DNA from: Leguminivora glycinivorella
Lineage: Eukaryota > Arthropoda > Insecta > Lepidoptera > Tortricidae
Direction: 5' to 3'
Length of the DNA stretch: 64,000 bases
Assembly (NCBI RefSeq): GCF_023078275.1
Contig: NC_062982.1
Span: forward strand, 1,541,001-1,605,000
Below, piece after piece: positions 44,801 through 56,800 of the stretch (its first letter is position 1; each line of letters opens with the position of its first letter). A program made the translations under genes and the position numbers. Below the pieces are notes generated by a model. The model was not told the origin of the DNA. It did not search any database and saw nothing but the letters and a program-made list of their open reading frames with translations.

Positions 44801-47800
44801 TCCGCACTATGCGCCCCATTTTTAATTTTGCAACGAAACATGTATTCGTTGGATAGAAGTAGAACACGGCTAGAAATTATTTTTAATGAACTGGGAGACA
44901 AGGGACTGATGGATCGCCTGATGGTAAATGATCATCGTCGCCCATAGATCAGTATGTATGTTCGTACGTATGAATGTATGTAGGTATGTATGAATGTATG
45001 TAGGTATGTATGTATGAATATAAATGTATAAATATGTAAATATGTATGTATGCATGTAAATATACAGTGTTGGCCGAAAATCAATACAATTAACCATTAT
45101 CATTACACATTGAAAACGTTAATTGCCAACATAAAAATAAGCCGTTTTCGTCATCCAACTCGCCTTGATGAGTTAATTGGTTGAGCAGTTTCTAAGATAG
45201 AGCTGATGCTGAACCCTGGCTTTTCCCAGGGGAACGCGGGTTTGGTTTAACATAGGCAAGCGCTGTTTTCGTCATCGGACTTGTTTTGATGAGTACTTGA
45301 GTGAGCAGTAACCAAGGTAGAGCTGATGCTGAACCCTGGCTATTTCTAGGGGAACTCGGGTTTCGTGCAACATAGGCAAACGCTGTTTTCGTCATCGGAC
45401 TTGTATTGATGAGTACTTGAGTGAGCAGTAACCAAGGTAGAGCTGATGCTGAACCCTGGCTTTTCCCAGGGGAACGCGGGTTTGGAGTAACATAGGCAAG
45501 CGCTGTTTTCGTCATCGGACTTGTCTTGATGAGTACTTGTGTGAGCAGTAACCAAGGTAGAGCTGATGCTGAACCCTGGCTATTCCTAAGGGAACTCGGG
45601 TTTCGTGCAACATAGGCAAACGCTGTTTTCGTCATCGGACTTGTATTGATGAGTACTTGAGTGAGCAGTAACCAAGGTAGAGCTGATGCTGAACCCTGGC
45701 TTTTCCCAGGGGAACGCGGGTTTGGAGTAACATAGGCAAGCGCTGTTTTCGTCATCGGACTTGTCTTGATGAGTACTTGTGTGAGCAGTAACCAAGGTAA
45801 AGCTGATCCTGAACCCTGGCTATTCCTAGGGGAACGCGGGTTTGGAGTAACATAGGCAAGCGCTGTTTTCGTCATCGGACTTGTTTTGGTGAGTACTTGA
45901 GTGAGGAGTAACCAGGGCAGAGCTGATGCTGAACCCTGGCTATTCCTAGGGGAACTCGGGTTTCGTGCAACATAGGCAAACGCTGTTTTCGTCATCGGAT
46001 TTGTATTGATGAGTACTTGAGTGAGCAGTAACCAAGGTAGAGCTGATGCTGAACCCTGGCTATTCCTAAGGGAACTCGGGTTTCGTGCAACATAGGCAAA
46101 CGCTGTTTTCGTCATCGGACTTGTCTTGATGAGTACTTGTGTGAGCAGTAACCAAGGTAGAGCTGATGCTGAACCCTGGCTATTCCTAAGGGAACTCGGG
46201 TTTCGTGCAACATAGGCAAACGCTGTTTTCGTCATCGGACTTGTATTGATGAGTACTTGAGTAAGCAGTAACCAAGGTAGAGCTGATGCTGAACCCTGGC
46301 TATTCCTAAGGGAACTCGGGTTTCGTGCAACATAGGCAAACGCTGTTTTCGTCATCGGACTTGTCTTGATGAGTACTTGAGTGAGCAGTAACCAAGGTAG
46401 AGCTGATGCTGAACCCTGGCTTTTCCCAGGGGAACGCGGGTTTGGTGTAACATAGGCAAGCGCTGTTTTCGTCATCGGACTTGTTTTGGTGAGTACTTGA
46501 GTGAGCAGTAACCAGGGCAGAGCTGATGCTGAACCCTGGCTATTCCTAGGGGAACTCGGGTTTCGTGCAACATAGGCAAACGCTGTTTTCGTCATCGGAT
46601 TTGTATTGATGAGTACTTGAGTGAGCAGTAACCAAGGTAGAGAGCTGATGCTGAACCCTGGCTATTCCTAAGGGAACTTGGGTTTCGTGCAACATATGCA
46701 AACGCTGTTTTGTCATCGGACTTGTATTGATGAGTACTTGAGTGAGCAGTAACCAAGGTAGAACTGATGCTGAACTCGGGCTATTCCTAGAGGAACTCGG
46801 ATTTGGTGCAACATAGGTAAACGCTGTTTTTGTCATCGTGAAATATCTGAGACTCGTCTTTATGACTGGTACTTGGTTGAGTTGGGTAGTACCATAGAAT
46901 CTGTCAAACTATTTCTGTTGATTGTTGTGAATTCTATGAAGATCGTTTGAAACAGAAATACTTTTCTGGTGGAAATCAAGCATACAGCGCGTCTGATAGT
47001 AAGTAGTTACCGCAGTCTATGGACACGTGGAACTCCAGTATTCTCTTTATTCCCTGTGTTACTATTAGTGAAATCGACTGTACTTAATTTTCATATTCAA
47101 ATGGATATACATACGTATTTTTTTAGACACAAATAAAGTGTTTCATGTATGGCAAATTAATAAATGTGTTCTAACTACTTGATGTTAATATTCACTTCTG
47201 GTAAGATTTTTGTTCAATTCAATTCAATTCAATTCAATTCAATTCATTTATTTCGTCATCATGGGTTACATACATTACAATAGGTGTCAGTTTACATTAT
47301 AAGTCCAACCATGGTGTGCCTTTCGGCGTACGATATAAAAAATACTTATGCTAAACACATTTACATGCATAAAATTAAACTAAACTGACTAATAAACAAA
47401 TTGGAAATATCAAAAGTAACTTTATATAATCATGTCAAGCAATAACAGTATTTAAATTGAAAATAAAATAATAATAACAATAGAGACATAAGATTGTGCA
47501 ATCATTCATTACATTCATTAATAAATTCATTGATCGAATAGTAGGCTTTTTCTATCAGATACATTTTCAAAGCTTGTTTAAATTCATTCAGACCCTCTTT
47601 ACCTCGAATTGTCTTTGGTAATTTGTTGAAAATTTTTGGTGCCATTCCTATAATACTTTTTGAAAGTAATTTGGTCTTTGATGGCATACCTATCACTTTA
47701 TCACATCGTCTCTCACTAGAGAAATATTTGAAGAGGTGTGGATTACTTTTAACAAATAAAGCGATTTCGAATATGTATAGGCAAGGAAATGTAAGAATTT

Positions 47801-50800
47801 TCAAATCAGTAAAGAAGGGTTTACATGGTTCTAAATATTGTAGTCCGCACAAAGATCGTAAACACCTTTTCTGTGCTCGAAATACGAGTTCACGATTAGT
47901 AGAGTTTCCCCAAAAAATAACGCCATATCTGAGCGTTGAGGAAACGTATGCATGATAAGCTGTCAAAGCTGTTGATTGATTCACTATTTTACGCAGCATA
48001 AACAAAGTGTACGAATATTGGCTCAACTTTTTGCAGACATTTTCGGTTTGAAGTTTCCAGGAAAGATTATTGTCTAATGTTAAACCGAGAAATTTTGTAT
48101 GGTCCGTTTCTGAGATTATGTAGTTGTTAAATTTTGCTACTGGAACCAATAGATTTTTACATCTCTGTTTAAAATTCATTATATATGTTTTGGCCAGGTT
48201 AATATGAAGGTTATTTCTGTCAAGCCATTCGATAGTGGACTCTAAAGTTGTATTGATATCAGATTCTATAGTATCTGGTGGACTATCAGAGAAAATAATT
48301 GTACTGTCATCTGCAAATAAAATTGTTGGATGCGTTGTTACTCGCGGGAGGTCATTGATATATATTATAAATAAAAGGGGACCTAAAATACTCCCTTGGG
48401 GGACGCCGTACCTAATGTCTCGAAGACATGACGAATAAATAGTCTCTACCTTTGATTTAAGATCGATATGATTTATTTGTGTCTTTTGTTTCCTGTTACT
48501 AAGGTAAGATCTTATTAACTCTAAAACATTTCCCCTGATACCATACTTGCAGAGTTTATCTAGAAGTATATCGTGTCTGACAAAATCAAAGGCTTTTGTC
48601 ATGTCCATATAGATGGCTGACACTGGGAGCCGTTTATCCACGTTAGCAAGCACCTTCGTTAACAGCTCATAAATAGCCATGTTGATGTTCTTATTTTTAC
48701 GAAAACCTTTCTGTTCATTGGCGAATAGATTGTTGCTCTCAAAGTAGTTGTACAAGTTGTTGTAAATAACCTTTTCGATAACTTTTGAAATTATTGGTAT
48801 AAGTGCTATTGGCCTATAGTTTTTAGTATCATATTTACTATGCTTCTTGTGTATAGGTTTAATTACTGAAGTCTTTAACTTTTCAGGAAAAACACCATAT
48901 TCTATACACATATTTGTGATGTAGCTAAGAACAGGGGCAACTATGTGAGAAACTCGTTTAAGTATTTTTGTGCTTATGCCATCGTATCCTACGCTGTTTG
49001 TATTTTTCAATGAGTGTATAATATTAAAAATCTCAGTTGGGGTTGTTGGAGACATAAAAATAGAGGACATAGTTCAGTTAATATTATGTTTTTATGCCTA
49101 ACTTGAGATTGCATGAAATATTTCTATATTATAATGTACCGAAACCAGAGTTGCCCTAGATACCGCCAGGGCTCAGCTACAGCGCTGTCTTGGCTACTGC
49201 GCACCCAAGTCCTCGTCAAGACATGTCCGATGACGCAAACAGCGTTTGCCTATGTTACACCAAACCCGAGTTCCCCTAGGTACAGTTAGGTTTCAGCATC
49301 AGCTCTATCTTGGGTACAGCTCACCCAAATACTCATTAAGACAAGTCCGATGACGAAAACAGCGTTTTCCTGTGTAACACTAAACCCGAATTCCCCTAGG
49401 TGCAAACAGAGTTCAGCATCAGCTGGACTTTGGGTACTCCTCACTCGAGTACTCAAGACAAGTCCGATGACGAAAACAGCGTTTGCCTGTGTTGTGTTAC
49501 ACTAAACCCGAGTTCAACTAGGTGCAGCCAGAGTTCAGCATCAGCTGGACTTTGGGTACTGCTCACTCGAGTACTCATCAAGACAAGTCCGATGACGAAA
49601 ACAGCGTTTGCCTGTGTTACACTAAACCCGAGTTCCTCTAGATGCAGCCAGGGTTCAGCATTAGCTGGACTTCGGGTACTGCTCACTTGAGTACTCATCA
49701 AGACAAGTCCGATAACGAAAACAGCGTTTGCCTGTGTTACACTAAACCCGAGTTCCCCTAGGTGCAGCCAGAGTTCAGCATCAGCTGGACTTTGGGTACT
49801 GCTTGCTCGAGTACTCATCAAGACAAGTCCGATGACGAAAACAGCGTTTGCCTGGGTTACACTAAACCCGAGTTCCCCTAGCTGCAGCCAGGGTTTAGCA
49901 TCAGCTGGATTTCGGGTACTGCTCACTCGAGTACTCATCAAGACAAGTCCGATGACGAAAACAGCGTTTGCCTGTGTAACACTAAACCCGAGTTCCCCTA
50001 GGTGCAGCCAGGGTTCAGCATCAAATGAACTTCGGGTACTGCTCACTTGAGGACTCATCAAGACAAGTCCGATGACGAAAACAGCGTTTGCCTGTGTTAC
50101 ACTAAACCCGAGTTCTCCTAGATGCAGCCAGGGTTCAGCATCAGCTGGACTTCGGGTACTGCTCACTCGAGTACTCATCAAGACAAGTCCGATGACGAAA
50201 ACAGCGTTTGCCTGTGTTACACTAAACCCGAGTTCCCATAGGTGCAGCCAGAGTTCAGCATCAGCTGGACTTTGGGTACTGCTCGCTCGAGTACTCATCA
50301 AGACAAGTCCGATGACGAAAACAGCGTTTGCCTGTGTAACACTAAACCCGAGTTCCCTTAGCTGCAGCCAGGGTTTAGCATCAGCTGGATTTCGGGTACT
50401 GCTCACTCGAGTACTCATCAAGACAAGTCCGATGACGAAAACAGCGTTTGCCTGTGTAACACTAAACCCGAGTTCCCCTAGGTGCAGCCAGGGTTCAGCA
50501 TCAACTGCACTTCGGGTACTGCTCACTCGAGTACTCATCAAGACAAGTCCGATAACGAAAACAGCTTTTGCCTGTGTTACACTAAACCCGAGTTCCCATA
50601 GGTGCAGCCAGGGTTCTGCATCAGCTGGACTTTGGGTACTGCTCACTCGAGTACTCATCAAGACAAGTCCGATGACGAAAACAGCGTTTGCCTGTGTTAC
50701 ACTAAACCCGAGTTCTCCTAGATGCAGCCAGGGTTCAGCATCAGCTGGACTTCGGGTACTGCTTACTCGAGTACTCATCAAGAAAAGTCCGATGACGAAA

Positions 50801-53800
50801 ACAGCGTTTGCCTGTGTTACACTAAACCCGAGTTCCCATAGGTGCAGCCAGAGTTCAGCATCAGCTGGACTTTGGGTACTGCTCGCTCGAGTACTCATCA
50901 AGACAAGTCCGATGACGAAAACAGCGTTTGCCTGGGTTACACTAAACCCGAGTTCCCCTAGGTACAGCCAGGGTTCAGCATCAGCTGGACTTCGGGTACT
51001 GCTCACTCGAGTACTCATCAAGACAAGTCCGATGACGAAAACAGCGTTTGCCTGTGTAACACTAAACCCGAGTTCCCCTAGGTGCAGCCAGGGTTCAGCA
51101 TCAACTGCACTTCGGGTACTGTTCACTCGAGTACTCATCAAGACAAGTCCGATGACGAAAACAGCGTTTGCCTGTGTTACACTAAACCCGAGTTCTCCTA
51201 GGTGCAGCCAGGGTTCAGCATCAGCTAGACTTCGGGTACTCATCAAGACAAGTCCGATAAAAAAAACCGGCCAAGAGCGTGTCGGGCCACGGTCAGTGTA
51301 GGGTTCCAAAGTTTTTCATATTTTTCTCAGAAACTACTGAACCTATCAAGTTCAAAACAATTTTCCTAGAAAGTCGTTATAAAGTTCTAGTTTTGTGATT
51401 TTTTTTCATATTTTTTAAACTTATGGTTCAAAAGTTAGAGGGGGGGGGGGGCGCACTTTTTTTTTCCTTTAGGAGCGATTATTTCCGAAAATATCAATAT
51501 TATCAAAGAACAATCTTAGTAAACCCTTATTCATTTTTAAATACCTATCCAACAATATATCACACGTTGTGGTTGGAATGAAAAAAAAATCAGCCCCCAC
51601 TTTACATGGGGGGTACCCTAATAAAACATTTTTGCCATTTTTTATTTTTGAACTTTGTTGGCGTGATTGATTTGATATACATATTGGGACCAAATTTCAG
51701 CTTTCTAGTGCTAACGGTTACTGAGATTATCCGCGGACGGACGGACGGATAGACAGACATGGCGAAACTATAAGGGTGCCTAGTTGACTACGGAACCCTA
51801 AAAAGCAGCGTTTGCCTGTGTTACACCCGAGCAAAGCAGGAGCCTATCATAACTAATAATAATAATAAAAATGTTTATTTATCAGCTCACAAAGGATTCC
51901 GAAACTATATGTATTTGGTATTGAAAATTGAACCTTATTTTATCTACAGCCGTTTCCATTAAACAGAAACGCGCAAATATCACACACAGTGCCGCCATAG
52001 GTAACGATCGTATGTTATTTCGTTCGGAGTAATGTGTGCTTTATGAGCGAGGTACAGGATTTAAACTCGCACGATATGATCTATAAGGGAAAGCAAATAA
52101 AACCCAATATAAGGCTCACCCTTATGGCGTTAGGCTGAGCCGATGATAAGGGTTTTGAAAGGGTATTGGGCTATTTTAGGTAAGCGCTTTCGTTAGGGCT
52201 TTAAAAGCAAAATGAAAGGGTATCGCGTCAAAAGGGTAGGGTAAGTTAAGCCTAACGAAATACCCATACAAAACCCCGTATAAGGGATAGCGGGCCGGTC
52301 CCTGCTATACAGTGACATGACACGAATGACACGATATTTAGTCATATCTAGTCATATGTAGGTAGGTAATTGACATATCTTCAACGTAAAAAATTAATAG
52401 AAAAAAACAAGTATGAAGGTTTTTTTTATTTGCTTTCTAGCTTTTTAACCCTTAAATGCATGAATTTTTCTTTTAACGAGATATTAATATATGTGATAGA
52501 CAATGGTTTTCTGACTCTGGGAAAAATAATCAAAAAAATATTTAAGATCGATTTTCATACTAAATCAGTGTTATATACACGGTGTTTCCGGTATCACTCA
52601 AAACCTCAGACACCCCAACTGATTTTTATTTTTTTAAACTCATCTAGAGTATTCATCTTTTAATCTGATCGTTACTTTTTTTTAAATTGAATTTTTAATT
52701 TTCTGTACAGCTCTACTTGACTTTTAGCTCTACACTCAATAAAATAATTGCTAACTAGCATCATAAACCATAAGACTATTTATTTGTGTACGTTACTGCC
52801 ACGACATAAGGTTTACCAATAGACAGCTAAGATGTCACTGTAAAACACTTTAAAGCTTTGTCACAGTAAACTTCAAATTGGACAGGTAATCGCAGTAAGC
52901 AAATAAACTCAATATTCAAAATGACAAGGTTGTAATTAGGTACGAGTTCAATTTGTTATGACTTATGATAAACATTAAGATTAAACTGACAAACAACGTC
53001 AAACTAGTAGCGGAAAAAATAATCGTCCAAGTAACCGGCCAGTATTAATACCCCTTAATACTGAAAAAAGGTAAACAACCTCTAGCAATGCGATATACAC
53101 AATGTTGTATTACGAGTACAATAGAATGGGCACGTAAAAAATAACTAATAATACTAATTTAAATAAAAATATTACCGCCATCAAGATACAGCTCAATCGA
53201 TTCTACTCTCGATTCTGAACAAACGGTTTTCAGGTTTTTAGTGTTAAGTGAAACACGGTGTATAAGTTAAATAGGCCAAATCTCATTTATATAAATATAT
53301 CGTAATTGGTAAGTTTTGTTAAAAAAAATGCTACTATAATAAAGGTACACTATTTGTGAAACCTTTATGATAAAATGTTTAAACATAAACTAATTACTAC
53401 CTCCGAAAAAATCAGCCTAAATCACATACTAAAAACCGGCCAAGAGTGTGTCGGGCCACGCTCAGTGTAGGGTTCCGTAGTTTTCCGTAGTTCCGTAAAA
53501 ACTACTGAATCTATCAAGTTCAAAACAATCTTCCTAGAAAGTCTTTATAAAGTTCTACTTTTGTGATTTTTTTCATATTTTTTAAACATATGGTTCAAAA
53601 GTTAGAGTTTCCATTTTTTATTTTTGCACTTTGTTGGTGTGATTGATATACATGTTGGTACCAAATTTCAGCTTTCTAGTGCTAACGGTTACTGAGATTA
53701 TCCGCGGACGGACGGACGGACAGACAGACATGGACATGGCGAAACTATAAGGGTTCCTAGTTGACTACGGAACCCTAAAAATCGCCATCGTCCTGTTTTT

Positions 53801-56800
53801 TCACACTTTTCCGCCATTTCATCTAAATCCTGAAATAATAAATAGTATATCGTTATATTATTTAATTTATTTAATTGTATATTAAATAATAAATAATAAT
53901 AAATAATGAATAATAATCAAGCAATAAATGTGATTGTGGATAGCTAGGATACAATCATATCGAGCCACGGGCCATCAAATATATGATGCATATATACACC
54001 ACCATGCATTTAAGGGTTAACATAAGAGTCTAACTTGCTGCAGACCCTTTAGGCCGAAAGTCCACTATCATAATAATATGCCATCCTTTTTCTTCACGTT
54101 GGAAAAAAAGGGAGGCATACAGACCTATGATCATATATCTATGATAGTGGACTATTAGCTTTATACATATATAGGCACACACAAACGGACTCTAATTTTC
54201 ATCAACACAAGTGTGTGGTGTCAGCAAAACTGACAGTGCCTAGGGCCTACTACAACTGATTGATTGATCATCTCTAATCCGGCCCACTTATACATCCAAT
54301 ATGTCAGTTCTCAAACTGTCTGTCAGTTTAAATTGCGGCTTTGATTAGGCACCATAGTGACATTGACACTTGACTGACACTGACAATTCTTTTTTTTAGT
54401 TCGAATAGGTAGACGTTTGACCACGATCACACCTGATGGTAAGTGATGATGCGGTCTACGGTGGAGCATTTTGTGCCTATTTCTGGTTTAACAAGTAACA
54501 TTAAAGCCTCCGCCACACATAAAGCGTTTTGGTAGCGTAGCGTCAGCGGAGCGCAATGATAGCGGTGCGCCGGCGGAACGCTGGCGTTCCGCTCGCAATC
54601 CGCGCGCATTCCGCTCGCAATCAAAACGCACATGTGTGGCCGAGCTTTAATTGTTACTCAGCGTCAATATGTCCTTATTGAACAAAACACAACCTTCAAA
54701 CCTTTAAAAAAAACCGGCCAAGAGCGTGTCGGGCCACGCTCAGTGTAGGGTTCCGTAGTTTTCCGTATTTTTCTCAAAAACTACTGAACCTATCGAGTTC
54801 AAAACAATTTTCCTAGAAAGTATTTATAAAGTTCTACTTTTGTGATTTTTTTCATATTTTTTAAACATATGGTTCAAAAGTTAGAGGGGGGGGGACGCAC
54901 TTTTTTTTCCTTTAGGAGCGATTATTTCCGAAACTGTTAATATTATCAAAAAACGATATTAGTAAACCCTTATTCATTTCTTAATACCTGTCCAACGATA
55001 TATCACACGTTGGGGTTGGAATGAAAAAAAATATCAGCCCCCACTTTACATGTAGGGGGGGTGCCCTAACGAAACATTTTTTTCCACTTTTTATTTTTGC
55101 ACTTTGTTGGCGTGATTAATATACATATTGGTACCAAATTTCAGCTTTCTAGTGCTAACGGTTACTGAGGTTATCCGCGGACGGACGGACGGACGGACGG
55201 ACGGACGGACGGACGGACAGACAGACATGGCGAAACTATAAGGGTTCCTAGTTGACTACGGAACCCTAAAAAGGGCGTACATCCATTAAGTACATCCTTA
55301 AAGGCCGGCAACGCACCTCCAACCTTTTTGGTGTTCCGAGTATGTTACGAATAATTGCATTCGCATTCGCATATGCGAAAGATTCGTATTCTTTTAAACA
55401 TTTGCATTCGCTTCAAACGATGCGAATGTTTTGCGAATGCGAATGTGTGCAAGTCGCAGCTTGTTCCTCGCCCGCGCCGGCCGCTCCAATTGCTACTTGT
55501 CGACTGTCGACTCGCGCATGCGCAGATATCTCAAATTCGTACGGCGTGAAGTTCGTACTCGGCATTTTGACCAATAGTAAGCATTTTTACCCAGCGGGTT
55601 GTTGGTGATTGCTTGGTTTTTATTTTGGTTTTTTATGAAATTCAGCGATATTCGCATTCGCATTCGCACATTCGCATTCGCATTCGCGAATGTGACACAT
55701 GCGACATTCGTGACATCCCTAGTTCCGAGTGTTCATCAGGCCACCTGTCTGCTCATTTGCGTACCATCGCGTAATAACTGATATAGTAGAGTGATATTGC
55801 ACAAAGCATTTCGTTATTGTAGCCGCGATGGTCACCTTGGCTAGGCTAGCAGATATAATAAGTTATAATAAATCTGTCCGATGCCGTTACGCGATTAGAT
55901 ACAAATATGGTTGTAAACAAGAATGTTAGCAAACATGGCCATCAATAACAATAAATTGGCATTTACACGTGAGTTACAACTGATTACTGCTGTATCATAT
56001 TTTTGTTACATGTTACTCGTGATACGAGATCATCAGATCACTGTTATGACTAGTTATGACAATTTTTATTTTATAATCGTTTCTTTGCTACTTTGGTTGG
56101 GATAAATAGACACCAATTTAGAGCAAAAAAAATATTCCTTTGAGTTACAAAAATATCATTAACTAGATTTAAGCCAGTAGAAGAATCTTTTGAAATTTCA
56201 AAAGATTTTATCATTTAAAAGAAATAGAAAACGATTACTTCAAAATTCTATTCTTCTAGATATCATTTATGCTACAAATACAATACTATACGGATCACCA
56301 AGAGCTGTTTCGATAATTAAAATGTAACGAAAAAAACGAAAACTATTTAAAAAATATACTAGATCCTGCATTTAGACCAATTTAAAGAAATTTAGGCCAG
56401 GCTCTATATCTAAACGACTTTTCGGCTGTTATTTCTTTTAAATATATTACGCGACACTCTTTTGTTTACGTTATCTTTAACATGTCAAACTACGAACAAT
56501 ACTAACACACACCAGACGACTCAAAATTTATGAGATATATTAAACTAGTAATAAATAAGATTAATCTTAACCAGAACATTGAAGCGCAATAAATCGTATG
56601 ATAAATGTTAGCACTCGAGACGAAAACTAGGACATAGTTAATTATAGCTGTGCCAAAAGACATTGGCTGTCGAAATCGTATGAATCTATAATACGTATGA
56701 CTTTGATTTAATATTAGCGTTAAAAATATCTAGCTTTTCTTTGCTATTTGGTCTGTGTGGCCTCACAATATAATATTCTCTTTCATTGAAATCGATTCAT

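Larger units (their letters stand above)
44467..52304. mobile_element. Giant (7838-bp) satellite-armed hAT-type foldback element
   Basis: Left end CAGGGACCGGACAACCC, right end inverse GGGCCGGTCCCTG; CTATACAG on both sides (44459-44466 and 52305-52312), an exact 8-bp duplication as in hAT elements. Subterminal 250 bp at each side are rich in CCCTTA/TAAGGG, AAGCCTTT and AAGCGCT words. Each arm contains an array of the same 120-bp satellite, the two arrays in opposite orientation (45127-46845 and 49138-51258). The core holds a later LINE; the right array holds a later CCGGCCAAG repeat. No transposase frame was found, so it would need an outside enzyme. Architecture resembles Drosophila Foldback/Galileo, which belong to other families. 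Confidence 0.83.

Noticed and set aside
45192..46595. 467-codon repetitive protein in the left satellite array (and the 409- and 618-codon frames at 49453-51309)
   Set aside because: Explained by a 120-bp unit, a multiple of three, lacking stops; frames occur on both strands in the right array, no signal peptide, splice or promoter context, and the arrays are arms of a transposon.
45127..51258. CRISPR-like or other spaced repeat array
   Set aside because: Units are contiguous 120-bp tandem repeats with no distinct spacers, in a eukaryotic genome.
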